From: Oopsacas minuta
Lineage: Eukaryota; Porifera; Hexactinellida; Lyssacinosida; Leucopsacidae
Direction of reading: 5' to 3'
DNA length: 64,000 nucleotides
NCBI GenBank assembly: GCA_024704765.1
Contig: JAKMXF010000333.1
Location: forward strand, 124,001 to 188,000
Part shown: piece after piece, positions 13,501 through 28,500 of the stretch
How the letters are laid out: each line of letters begins with the position of its first letter
Numbering within the stretch: position 1 is the first letter of the stretch
Position numbers and translations under genes: made by a program
Notes under the pieces: model-generated
Databases searched by the model: none
What the model saw: the letters and a program-made list of their open reading frames with translations, nothing else
What the model was told of the DNA's origin: nothing

Positions 13501-16500
13501 TCAATTGAATGAAAATGATCTTAACCAAATAAAATCTAGAAATGGCTTATGCATCTCATCACAGACTTGCAGTCCAACTTTTACTTCAGATTTTATTACA
13601 GATCTATCAGTCCCTCCTAATAGTGTGAATGAAGTTACGAATGCTTTTACAAACTTAAATGAGAGAAATTTACAAGAATTTATTCCCGATACCACTAATC
13701 CTGAACTAATAGCATTCGACCTGGATCTCAACTCTAACCAATTATTTTTATTCTTTGATGAATTCGTAGATCCTAATTCTGTCCGTGTAGATGGCATAGC
13801 ATTACAGGGAGCTTCCAACTCCAGTATGAATATTTCTTCTTTCAGTTTATCCGCCGCAACTGTAGATTCTCTCATAGTTTCTTCTATGATAACTCTGAAT
13901 CTAGGAGTTGATGCTCGACCACTTAAGATCTCAGGCTTTGCTACTGAAGAGAATAATACATATTTAGCATTAACACCAATTTTTATTCGTGACACGAATA
14001 ATAATCAAGTTGTGGAAATCTCAGCTGAAAGTGCTGCACAAGTGAGAAACTTAACTGATGATACCTCTCCCCCAACCTTAACATCATTTGTTCTTAATCT
14101 CAACACCGACCAGCTTACTTTCACATTTAACGAACCCTTGAAAGCTCCATTAACTAATATTAGTGGGTTTGAACTCCAATCTTCCAATTCTATAAATCCT
14201 ACACTCTCTATTGCCATACTTGGTGATATTAGCAATTCACTAGGCTTGCCTCTTCAGAATGGAGACTCTATAATTGTGATCTCTTTAACATCATCCACAA
14301 TTCTAGCAATCAAGGGCGATCCTGATATTGGAACTTCACAAAGTAATACCTTTTTGAAGTTGGAGTCTTTCACCATATTTGACACAACTGATCGACCTAA
14401 TTTTGAAATTATTCAAGCTGTATCTTCCATCATGCCTGATACCACACCTGCTACACTTAGCTCATTCGTTATTGATCTCAATAGTAATCAGTTGATACTT
14501 ACATTTACTGACGTTGTCAACAGCAGTTCAGTCATATTTAACTTTATTGTCTTGCAGGATAATCCTTCAGCTGTACAATCTCTCCGTCTCTCTCAGGGAA
14601 TTAGTTCTGGTGTTAATGATTTCACATTTTCACTTAACTTAACTCTATTTGATGTTATAGAACTCAAGGACAATACTAATCTTGCAACAGATATTTCTAA
14701 TGCATATATTACCTTCAGATCCTTCACATTCACTGATACCTCAGGTCTTTCAGTAGTAGCAATTAATGACGGTAACGGAAAAGCTGCCCAAGAAGTCATA
14801 CCTGATAGTATACCACCTATACTAGTGTCCTTCAATTTGAATTTGGACACTGGTGTTCTCATTCTGATATTTGATGAGCCAGTTGATATCAGCTCCCTGA
14901 ATACTTCCTTAATTACCATTCAGAGTACCAGCACTTCCCCAATCTTCACTGTTTCTCTAACAGGTCTAGCCAACATTTTTGCTGAATCTCCGTCAACTGA
15001 GCTAGTTATCACCCTTCTCGAGACTGATCTCAATGCTCTACAAATTAGAAGATTTCTTGCTGTAACCAACACATCTACTTATATACTTTTGGGTTCGGAA
15101 ATCCTCACTGATAAATCTGGCAATCCTTTTCAAGCTCAGCTAATCGGTACAATTGTAGATGAGTATACTGATGATCAAACATCTCCTTCATTAGTCTCCT
15201 TCAGTAGCTTTGATCTCAATGAAGGATTAGTTACATTAACCCTTAGTGAACCTGTAGATGTGACTTCAATAAATGCCTCAGCTTTTGTTCTACAAAATAC
15301 CATTGTCATTAACACTGTTCTCTCCGATACATTCTATAGATTAACTGGATTTATATGCAATGATAGCTTCTCGTGTATAGACAATGATACTATTACATTT
15401 GGCATCACTGATACTGACCTGAATGAGATTAAACGCAGAACTAGTCTCTGTAGTGTAATGAGCAACTGTGTTGTACAAATTGATGGAAATTTCATCACTG
15501 ATCTCTCTGCTCTTTCGAATCCTATCATTCCTCTTCTAAATGTGTTTTCAGGTGCTGATCGGAGACTTCTTTCAAATTTTATTCCTGACGTCACATCACC
15601 GGAGCTAATTTCATTTTCTCTCGATCTCAATTCTACCACTATTACGCTATTTTATAGTGAACCTGTTGATGTATCTACAATTGCAGTTACAGGATTTCTA
15701 ATACAATCTAATAGTACCCTCCCTGCTGATTATGTGCAACTGTCTAGATCTTCTATTACAACAGTTTCTAGTTCACAAACTGTAATCTTTGAATTGGGAT
15801 CGGATGCTGATTTACTAAAGGCCAAGCCATTTGCTACTTCTATTAATGATACTTTTATTGTAGTATTTATCAATGCTACTCAAGATGTTGCTCTACCTAC
15901 TCCGAACTCAATTCAACCTATTCTACGCTCCAATCCATTGCAAGCTACGGATGTAATCTCCGATTTTATTTTACCTGAATTATCTAGTTTCATTCTTGAT
16001 CTCAACACGAACACACTCCGCTTGACTTTTTCAGAAGCGATATTAAGTACTAACATTAATGTTACTAAACTCAGTTTACAGAATTCACTCAATTCTCCTT
16101 CTTCAACTCTCCAAATTGCAGGAGATCTCCTTGACCCAAACAATAACCCAATACTTGATGGTGCTACCATAGTATATATCCGGTTGGACGACCAATTTGT
16201 TGTTGACCTCAAGTCAGATACATCTACAGGAACAAATGTTCTTAATACCTTTCTCAGAGCTAGCGACGACACTTTCCAAGATACTCGCAATCAACCCAAT
16301 CTATTATCTATTACCCAGGCTTCAAATGTCATTACAGATACCTCACCTGCAGAACTCTTCGATTTCTCTATTGATATGAATATTGGCCTACTTGTACTGT
16401 CCTTCACTGATGTTATTAACCCGATCACTGCTGTATTCTCCTCTATTACCTTACAAAATGCTGCCTCTGCTACAGTAACATTTGAGTTAAGTGGAGGAAG

Positions 16501-19500
16501 CTCCAATAGCTCTTCTGGATACTTTATAAATGTTTTCCTCAGCGAATTTGATTTGATTTCAATCAAACGTCAGCCTCAACTATTCACTAGCGAATTCAAT
16601 TCCTATATTACTATTCGTGCTGACGCTTTTAAGGATATTGCCAATCAAGATCTAATTGCAGTTACCGATGGAAATGGTATTCAAGCTACTAGCTTCATAG
16701 TTGATTCTACAAGTCCTATTCTTATTGACTTCTCGTTGGATATGAACACAGGTGATTTATTCTTAACATTTGATGAACCTATTTCGGATGGTTCGAGTTA
16801 CATTTCTGGTATCACTCTACAGAATAGGAATGTTTCATACACTCAATCTTATCAATTGACGATTGCAGAAAGCATATCTTTTAATGAAGATTCTAGGATT
16901 GCAACTATACGTTTATCATTGTATGATATTCAAAATCTGAAGAATCTCACTAATCTTGCTGTTAGTGAGGCAACAACTTATCTAACTCTTGATGCTGGAT
17001 TCAATGACACAACTAGTAATCTTATTCAGAGTATTTTGACTGGAAAGATAGTGAATGTGTTCACTACCGACTCTACTGAACCTTCTCTAGTATCTTTTCT
17101 TCTATTTGATCTTAATAATGGTTTAATCTCTCTTGCTTTTGATGAACCTGTTGATGCTTCAAATCTTAACTTCACTGAAATTACTTTACAGAATAGTCTG
17201 CTAGTTCCTCTTTCCAACACTCAATCATATTATTCTCTGAGTGATGGAGAATGCACACCTCAAATAGCTTGTATAGATGGACTTAATATAACTCTACGCT
17301 TACTTGAAGATGATTTAAATGAGATTAAATCTCGTACCTCTCTTTGTACTGATGTCTCTAATTGCTACATTTCATTCGGCACAAATTTTATTCGCGACCT
17401 TGCCATCCCTCAAAACAATGTATTACCACTTCCAAATGAATTGAGTAATACAATTGAACGACAATTGAGACAACTGTCACAAGATGTCACAGATCCTCGT
17501 TTGCTTACTTTTGACTTGGATCTAAATACTGATTTCTTAACTTTATATTTTGATGAACCAGTCAATGTAGCTACACTTGATGTTGAGTCTATTACTCTTC
17601 AAGAAAATTCTACTGGAGGGAACATGGTCCCGCTAAGCTTGGCTTCTTCTAACCAAACTATTGCTATTATTGTGATGCTCAACCTTAACCAAGACGGGAA
17701 TAATATTAGAGCAGCCCAGTTCCAAAACAACACACACATTTCTATCCTCTCTTCTACGATATTTGATGTAGCTTTAGAACCTAACCCAGTACAAGCTATA
17801 CCCTCTTCTAATGCTATTTCTGTTTCTCAATTCACACAAGATAACAGTACTCCTGCTATTCAACAGTTCGTTCTTGATTTAAATCTAAACTTGCTCATCC
17901 TAACTTTCACAGAAATTATTCGGGCATCTGAGCTGAATATCAATAATTTTACTTTATCAAACTCTATGTTGACTCCTACCATAACTATACCTCTTGAGGG
18001 TGACGTCTATGATTCACTAGGCCTGCCATTAAGTCAGGCTGTAGAGATTTATGCTCAACTTTCAGAATCAAATATTGTAGACATTAAAAACAATGTAAAT
18101 ATTGGGACTATTACTGGGAACACTGTTCTCTCTATTGTGTCTGGTTCCTTTTCTGATCTCTCTGGACATTACAATGAAGAACAGAGTCTATTCGCTGTTC
18201 ACATTATTCAAGACACCACACAAACTAGTCTGAGTGTTTTCGATCTGAATATGAATACTAATCAGATCGTTCTAACATTTGATGATGTGGTGAATATATC
18301 ATCAGCTCAGCTAACCTCTATTACTCTTCAAAACAATTTCTTAGCTTCAGAGAGTGTTCCTCTGACTAATGGTGATATCTTACCTCCTGATGACTTTACT
18401 GTCAGAATAGACTTGGATCCTCAAGATGTAATTTTGATTAAAGCGAATACTCTCATAGCGACATCAATGGCCAATTCATACCTCATTCTCCGTGCGAACA
18501 CTTTCTTAGACCCAGCAGGACAGGATATAGAAGGCATTCCCGATGGTAATGCCATACAAGTACATCTCTTTACTCCGGATACAACTCCTCCCTTGCTTGA
18601 ATTCTTTAATCTGGATATGAATCTAGGAATTTTATTTATTAGTTTTAATGAGCCTATTAATGAAACTTCAGTCCGCATTGACTACCTCAGTATCCAAGAT
18701 TCATTAACTCCTTTCAACTCGATTGTTAATTTAACTTCCAATAATGAGTATACTCTTATATTCGATTCAACTGTATTATATCTTCAGTTGTCTGACTATG
18801 ATCTCAACACAATCAAATCTGAGTCACAGATTGCAACCAGTAGAAACGATACATACCTATCCTTCAGATCAGGAGCAGTTTCTGATGTATCAGCTGTTCC
18901 TATTAGCAACATCACTGGGAGACAGGTTACCAATTTTACTACTGATACCACTTCACCTAATCTCCTTAGTTTCATATCATTCGATTTAAATTCTGGTCTG
19001 CTTACCTTTCAATTTGACGAAGCTGTATCTGTATCACCTCTCAACTTTTCAGCACTTATCCTACAGAGCAATTTCCTCTCAGATTATTCAGATCCTCTCA
19101 CTTTCTTGCGATTAACAACTGGCGACTGTTCTTCCTTAATTAATTGTAGGAACGGTGTTACTATCAATTTTGAGCTCTCCGATAACGATCTTAATCAAAT
19201 CAAACTCAGACCTAATCTGTGTACTTCTATTATCAATTGTTTTCCGGTTATTTCAAGTTCTTTTCTTAGCGATCTTGCTGAAATCCCAAATCCCCTCAAC
19301 ACTGTATCAAATGGAGCTATCCAGCTGAACGAGAGAGTTCTCGGCCAGCTACTCCCAGATACTACCAATCCTTCTTTATTGTTTTTTGACTTAGATCTGA
19401 ATGCTAGTATTTTAATACTAACGTTTGATGAAGCAGTAGATCCACGCTCTTTAGATATTTCTAGTATTGCTATTCAGTCTGCTAGCAACAGCTCCACGCA

Positions 19501-22500
19501 GATTTATCTATCTACTGCTACCATATCCTCTCTTGATTTTACAACCGTTGTTGAAATCCAATTGAACAATGATGCTAATTTTATCAAGGTTTCTGGATTT
19601 GCAACCAACTTATCTAATACGTATATATCTATTCTAACAACTGCGATCACTGATGTGTCGGATAATGACGTAAATGAAATCTCAGTTGAGTCAGCCATCA
19701 ATGTTACCAACTTTCTGTCTGATTTTACCCCTCCTACACTTCTCTCTTTTACTCTGGATTTGGACGCGAACGAAATTATATTTACCTTTTCTGAATTTAT
19801 CAATTCTTTAATTGACCTTTCAAAGTTTATTATTCAGGGTACAGCTTTTGGTTCTGGGCCCTCTGTTTCTATTGACGGGATCTTGACAGACTCTTTAGGT
19901 GCGAATTTAACTGACGGTGTTGATATCGTTCGTTTAATTTTAAGCACAACTACGATTGGTTCTATCAAATCTCTCGTGACACTCGGTACTCACACAACAA
20001 ACACTTACTTCTCTATTGACGGCAGTGCGTTTAGCGATATTTCTGGGAATGACAACCTAGCAGAATTCTTAGGAGCTGCTAATGTTATTCAAGACGTTAC
20101 TCCTGCTGAATTGCAGTCTTTTGATTTGAATTTGGAGCTGAATGCACTTTTACTCAGCTTCACAGATGCTGTTGAGCCTTCAAACTTTGATTTAAGTCTT
20201 ATCCGTATTCAAAATGCTGCTACTGCTGCGGTATTCATTAGTTTAACAGGCGGTATATTGTCTCAAACTCCATCTCTATACCTAACCATACAATTGTCTA
20301 AAGATGATATCGATTCTCTAAAGGATACATCATTTCTTGCTTCCTCAGATTCAGATACATTTTTGACGATAAATGCTTCTGCAGCTAGAGACACTAGCGG
20401 ACAAAATATAGTAGGAATCTCTGATGGATCAGCTCAACCAGTTAATATATACATACCCGACCAAAGTCCGCCAGTGATTGGCGGTTTCACTCTAGATCTA
20501 GATGGTGATACTCTTACTCTCACATTTGACGAGCCGATAGCATTACCTTCGCTAGCTATAGAGAAGATTACAATTCAGAACTTGGATATATCTCCTACTG
20601 CCTCTCTGACACTTAATGGTTTTCGAACTGTTTCTATTCAACTTAAATCTACCATTCTGGAAATTGAGTTATTGGAGAGTGATGTTGACGCTATCAAACT
20701 CAATACTTTACTCGCTACTAATAGTCTAGATACATTCATTGTCTTACTTGACAATTTAATTAACGATACTGCTAACAATACATTTATAGGAAGTAGTGTT
20801 GGAATCAGTCCTTTCAGTTTCATTCCTGATACTACTTCCCCATCTCTTGTTTCGTTTGCTAGTTTTGATCTAGACAGTAGTTCTATTCAAGTTAATTTCG
20901 ATGAACCTGTCGATATATCCACTTTAACATTCTCAGGATTTACATTACAAAACGCTCTCGATGTTAATATCAGTGATCCACAAACTTTCTTCACCTTGAG
21001 TTCAAGCACGTGTTTACCTAGTCTTAATTGTACAAGCGGTAAAAATATAACTTTTTCATTGAGTGATTCTGAGTTGAATCGCATCAAACTTCTTACTTCC
21101 CTCTGTACAAGTAATTCCAATTGCTTTTTGACTATAGATGAATCTTTTATAGAAGATCATGCTGGAAATCTTGTTAGAACTTTATCAAACCTTTTTGCCA
21201 ATTCAACAGAACGCTCGTTAACTTTATTCATTCGTGATATTACACGACCTAGGCTTGATTCTTTTGATCTCAACCTTAACAACGATCAGCTTACATTGGA
21301 ATTTAGCGAGGCTATTGACACTTCCACCTTGGATGTTACTCAGATTAACCTCCACGATGTAGGAGATGGTACTGGATCTACTCTCTCATTAGAATTCTCC
21401 AGCATACTAACTGTGGGTCTTACATCAATCATTCTTCAATTAGGAGGCGATGGGGCTACTATCAGATCTTCTGGATTTGCGAATTCTGAAACCAACACAT
21501 TTCTATCTATTTCTGAATTTGCAATTAGTGATTTATCAGATCCACCCAATCAGATTGTCCCTAGGCTAGCTAACAATGCTCTTAACGTATCTTTCTTCAC
21601 AGCTGATGATAAAAACCCAGAAATATCATCATTCACCCTTGACTTAAATTCCAGTTCGATAATAATCGTCTTCTCCGAGGCTGTGAGAGCTGCTACTGAT
21701 TTCGATCTCTCTAAATCTCTTCTCCTCAATCAAGACACTGATGCTGCTCCAGTTAGCTTTCCTATCGGTGGAACTGTGGTTACTGTTGATGATGGACCAA
21801 TAACAGACGGTCTTACTTCCCTAAAGATATTATTAGATGGGCCCACAACTACAAACATTAAGGGAGATAGTCGTATTGGAACTTCTATCTCGAATACATA
21901 TTTGTCTTTCCTTGCTGGATCTTTTAGCGATATTTTTGGTCAAGTAAATTCACCAATTAATCCGCCGATTCAAGCTTTCACTGTTATTGATGACGTCACA
22001 CCTGCTACACTCAGTAACTTCACTCTTGACATGAACTCTAACACTTTAACTCTTACCTTCGATGACGTAATCGATTCTAGCTCAGTTTCTAGCTCATCGA
22101 TAACGATTCTCAACTTACCTGAATCTTTTCAGCTCACCAGTGTGACTACCGTATCTAATAACGATTTTGTTGTGGTACTAACTATATCTGAATTTGATAT
22201 AATCGGAATTAAAAGTACAGCGAACCTAGCGACTTCTCTGGAAACTACTTTTCTCTCTCTCTTGAGTACGGCATTTCAAGATACATCTTCGCTGCCAATT
22301 AACCCTGCAGTTCAAGTTCAAGTTAATAGATTTTTTGACGATATTACCCCTCCTGAAATGAATTCGTTTAGCTTAGATGTAGATTCTGCAACTCTTATTC
22401 TTTATTTTAACGAACCAATGAATATTACCACACTGAAAGTTGGTATGTTAGTCTTACAGGATCGTGTCTTGTTTGCTACTACTACCTATTCTATTACGTC

Positions 22501-25500
22501 AGGTAATGTAACGATAAACTCGAATCTCACTCAAATCTCTATTGATCTAGCTTATAGCGGGGACTTAGGGTTTATCAAAAACATCACATCAATTGCCACC
22601 CAACCATCCAACACATTTCTGCAATTTGCTACCGATACCATTCGAGATACTTTCAATAATAGTATTGGTGGAACTACAATTGGTATTCTTCCACCTCAAT
22701 TCTTTCCTGACTCTACTTCTCCAAATATCGTATCTTTCCCCCTGTTTGACCTCAATTCGGGACTTCTGACTCTGATTTTTTCAGAACCTATTGTCGTTCA
22801 GACACTTAATTTCTCTGCATTTACATTAACTCATACATTTATCGAAGATTTCTCAAACCCTGAAAACTATTATACACTTACTGGAGGAATCTGCACAGCC
22901 AGTATTTCCTGTATTGACAGTAATGAGATTACTTTCAAGTTGACAGATTATGATCTTAATCAAATAAAATCCAGGCTACAACTTTGTATAGCTACAGATA
23001 GTTGCTTACCTGTAATCGATGGTTCATTTACTCACGATCATGCACTCTTACCTAACTTCTTAACCCCTGTACTCACTGGATTTGATCTTGTTTCAAATAA
23101 AGTTTTGTCTGAACTCTTGCTTGACACTACCAGTCCATCTCTAATTGCCTCCCAATCAACTTTGGATCTTAACGCTAACTTAATTACCTTTGTATTTGAT
23201 GAGCCCGTACAGATATCTAGTCTCATGGTTAGTTCTATTGTAATTCACGAACTTATGACTGGTGGTCAATCATATTCCCTTTCTACATCTGCAACGTTGA
23301 GTTCAAACCTTACCTCTGTTACTCTCAGTCTCAACTCCGATGCAGATGAATTGAAAGCTAGACGCTTTGCTACATCTGAATCTAACACTTTTATCAGCAT
23401 ATTTAGTACAGCCATTCAAGATGTTGCCATGCCCCCTAATCAGGTAACAGAACAAACATTTGACAATTCCCAAGCTCAACAAATTGGATTTTTGATCAGA
23501 GATATGACTGATCCAAGTCTTCAATCATTCGTACTAGATTTGAACAACAATCAGCTCAGACTTACTTTCACCGAGAATATTAAAGCTTCTGCTATTAATT
23601 TGACTTTGATATATATTCATAACTCAACCAGTTCATCTATTATTATTCCTATATACGGTGATCTATTGAATAGCACCGGAGCAGCAGCTACAGACGGTAT
23701 TAATGTTGTGTTTATCCAATTGCTTAACAACACAGTGGTTACTCTCATAACTAACGTGGATGTGGGAACAGCTCAGAGTAATACATATTTGAGAATTCTA
23801 GATGATGCCTTTGTTGACATGAATGACCAACCGAATTTAGCCCAAATTACGCAAGCATCATCGGTGTTGCTGGATAATACTCCGGCAACCTTGACAAGTT
23901 TCAGTTTAAATCTCAATAGTAATCTATTAGAACTCACTTTTGATGATGTGGTAATTCCTTCTTCTCTGGTGCTGACTAGCTTCACAATACAAGATGCCCC
24001 ACTCTCAACTGAAAGACATACTTTTCTGCTTAATCCGACTGTTTCCTCTTCTCCAAGTCTCAGTATTATAGTTCCTATCTCTAGTGTAGATATTATCCAG
24101 ATCAAGAGCAACATTAATCTTGCTACGTCTATGTCTAACACATATTTGTCTTTCAGGATTGGTGGAATTCAGGACGTTGCACTAAGGAACGTTAACCCAA
24201 TTCCAGATGGGAGTGCTATAATTGCATCTTCTTACATGAACGATACTATCAATCCTATCTTGTCTAATTTCTCGTTTGATCTTAACAATGGCGAGCTATC
24301 CTTGCAATTTGATAAACCAATATTAGTATCATCATTTGATCTATCAGCTTTTACTCTACAGAGCTCTGTTGACAACCCTCTACAATCTCTTATACTCTCT
24401 ACCTCTGTATCTACTATATTTAGCTCAGATCTCACGCTGATAACCATTACTCTATCTCCACAGAACCTATACTACATTAAGACAAACAGATCTCTTGCAA
24501 TAGATGAATTCACTACATTCTTAACTGTTAACTTCAATGCTTTAACTGATACTGCTGGTAATCCTATTCTAACCATTACAAGTGGACAGTCCGTATCCGA
24601 ATTCATTCCGGATACAACTAGACCGAATCTAGTTTCATTTCAGTTATTAGATCTCAATGAAGGTTTAATAACACTTAGATTCGATGAACCAGTACTCCCT
24701 CCCCCCGTATTCTCTGGCTTCACTCTACAAAACGATTTTATGACTGATATTACAGATTCACAGCTGTTCTATACCCTCATTGAAGGGATTTGTACTGAAT
24801 CACTAGGATGCACTACCTCTAGTAACATTACATTCCAACTATCCACCTATGATATTAATCAAATTAAGTTTAGGACTGATGTGTGTATTCAAGCAACAAA
24901 TTGTGTCCCATCATTTACTGAAATATTCATTACAGATGTTGCTAAAATCCCCAATAACGTTACTGAAGTATCTAACTTCAGAACTCTGATTACTGAAAGA
25001 CTTCTTCTTGATTTCATTGAAGATACTACTGAGCCTACCATAGTTAGTTTTGATTTAGATCTTGATGAAAATATTCTAGTTATCACATTCGATGAACCTG
25101 TTGATGTATCTACTCTCAATGTGTCTGTTATATCTCTTCAAGAGTTTGTTAATGGTGGGGATAGAATTTCCCTTGAAGGCTCTACTTCTTCTGACACACG
25201 TTCTATAGTTGTCACAATTGATATCACCCTTGTTTCAGAATCGATAAAGTCATCTTCCATAGCTCTTGATACAAACACTACCTTCCTAGTTTTAGATCGC
25301 ACTGCTATTACGGATGTAGCATTTGACCCAAACTTCGTTGCAGCCATTCTTTCTTCAAACGGGCTTAGAGTTACTAATCTAACTTTCGATACAACTCCTC
25401 CCACCATCACATCATTTGTACTTAACTTGGACACAAACCAACTCATAATTACATTTTCAGAATTTGTAAGTACTACTATTTCAATCTCCAATTTACTGTT

Positions 25501-28500
25501 ACATAACTCTTCCTCATCCACTCTCATTAATGTTACAATTGATGGTACACCTGTTAGCGATACAGGCTCAGTTGCTCCAGCGAATGCCCAGATTATCTAC
25601 ATTGATCTTTCAGGACAAACAATCTCTTATATCAAAACCAATATATTCATTGGTTCCAGCATTGCCAATACTTTTCTAACCGTACAACCAGTCTCCTTCT
25701 TTGATGTTGGTAATAATCCTAATCCATTACTCTCCAACATTCCTTGTACAGCAGTTATTGCTGATGCTACTCCAGCTACATTATCCTCTTTTACAATTGA
25801 CCTAGAACAAGAGGAAATTATTCTAACCTTTGATGATATCGTAGAATCCTCAGGCAGTCAACCTCAGTTCATCATTATACAAGATGCTGCTTTAGCCAGC
25901 ATCCAGGTTCCTCTAACCGGCGGTACCCCCATTGCTTCTACAGGCCTCTCTATTACTATCAAACTTGTTGTTACTGACATAGTCCTTCTCAAAAGTGATT
26001 TGGGTATAGCAACATCTGAGAATGACACATTCATTACTATGCGAGCTGATGCTTTCGATGACGCATCTGGGTTTGATGTACTTGCAATTACAAACGGAAA
26101 TGGATTACAAGCATCTGGTTATTTAAAAGATTTAACCCCTCCGTTATTGCGAAGTTTTGGTTTGGATTTGAATCTTGGTCTATTGAGTCTCAGTTTTAAC
26201 GAGCCTGTTAAGGATACTACTCTTGATCTTTCCTTGTTCACCATACAGGCTCTTAGTCAGAGTCCTATCCAATTTGTCCAACTGAGTACTCAAATTTCAG
26301 CTGTTTCTAACGCGAATTTGACATTTGTGACAGCTGCGCTTGTAACTAGAGATGTCAACCTGATTAAAGCTAATGAATTTCTAGCGACTTCTCCTTCCAA
26401 CAGTTTCATAACTCATAGAACTGATGGTATATCAGATACTTCTGACAACCCAATCGATTCTATAAGTACTGGAGTCTCAGTCATCAGCTATGTATTTGAT
26501 GCAACAAACCCAAACCTCTTGAATTTTACACTAGACTTAAATTTGGGAAATCTAATACTCACCTTTGATGAAACAGTACGTGGCAACACTCTAACAGAAA
26601 CTAGTATAGTGCTACAGAGTACACAGAATGGCTCAGGTTCTAATCTATTATTATCTGACGTGTTTAATTCTCCTCAGGAGAATTCTGATATTCTCATTGC
26701 ACCTTTGGATCCAGCTGATTTGAACAAACTCAAGTTGCTCCGAGATCTTGGAACCAATGTTAACAACACCTATCTCACTGCCAGCCAGGGATTTGTTAGC
26801 GATATGCGAGAACAACAAGGTACAGCTGTACTCGTAGCTATCCAAGCGATATCCATTATCGATGACAAAGTTCCTCCTACCCTTCTTCTATACAACCTCA
26901 ATCTTACAGATAGCACTGTCAGCTTCAGTTTTAATGAACCAATTCTTATCTCTTCTCTCAACCTTACCCGATTTGTTATTCATAGTAACAGAGCTACACT
27001 ACTACCAGGGACTATATCCATCACTCTTGTTTTAGATAGTATTCTCTCACAAGATAGCGACTTCATAACAGCTGTCTACACTGAACCTATTCTGTTTTCT
27101 TTACGTGACACTCCTAACATTGCTAATTTTAGAAATAGTACATTTCTGACTTTCAGTGAAAATGCTTTTACAGATATATACGGGAACCCCAATATTGCCA
27201 GAGATTTGAATGATGGAATACAGGTGAATATCCTTACTGATGACCTTTCAGGTCCTCTGATGCAATCTTGGGCGATTGACATTGATAATGGACAGATTAC
27301 ATTAACTTTTAATGAAAATGTTGTCCCTCAGAATCTCCAAGCTCAGTTTATTACAATCATTGATACTCCGGGTGGGAACAATTTTTACCGACTTACCGGC
27401 GGATCCACAAACCAGATATCTGAAGTTTCTACGTTTTCATTTAATCTCACATTGATTGATTTGAATAATCTTAAGGCGAATCCTAATCTCGCAACTAGTG
27501 TGACTGACTCTTTCATAATTCTTGAACCAGAAACCTTAACTGATGTAAAGTATAACCCTATTGCTGTAGTATCTAATTTCTCTGCTATACAGGCTTCAAA
27601 CCATTTTCCGGATGCAACTCCTCCTATATTAATTGGATTCGAACTTCAAATGGAGGGTGGGACTATTCCACTACTGCTCGTACTCACATTTTCTGAGGCT
27701 GTTTTAAGTGCATCCATTAACCTCACTAGTAATTTCAAACTTTATGACACTATTGATAATACAGGTATTTCTTACACAATATTATCAGGAATTATACTAA
27801 CCCCGAATTCTGATATAGTAGTGATCCAGCTCTCTAGCTTTGATCTTGATAATATCCAAGCACTCTATCCTCTTGGGTCTACAGTTAACACAACATTCCT
27901 AACTGTACCTTCTGGCGTAGCACAGGATAGCGTGAATTTACCATCAGCTGAGATTACATTGCCTTCTCCCCTAAGAGCTAACGCTATTACTGCTGATCTT
28001 GTTCCTCCTACCCTTGTTTCATTTTCACTAGATTTGAATTTAAATATTTTGACTCTGACCTATTCTGAAGCTGTGAATATTACAACTTTCGATATTTCTA
28101 TCGTTACTCTACAGAATCGCATTCAGAATTTTACGAAATTCTTGAATCTCTCAAGTGGTAATATTTCCATTCCATCACCTAACTTGGTTTCTATCATTCT
28201 ACCTGTTACTGATATTGCTTTCCTAACTAACAGCAGTGATTTTGCTGTTTCAAATGTCACAATATTTGTGAAGGTACTTGCTGCTTCTATTCAGGATATT
28301 GCTACGAATGAAGCCTTCGGTTCTGTAAATGACAATGCTATCTCTGGTGTATTTATCCAAGATAGAACTTCTAGTTCTCTGCTCTCGTATTCACTGGATC
28401 TTGATTCCAATTTACTTAGTCTTACATTCGGTGAAGTGATGAACTCTTCAACTTTTGATCCCTCGTATAATATTCAAATCCAGAATGGACCGTCCAATCT

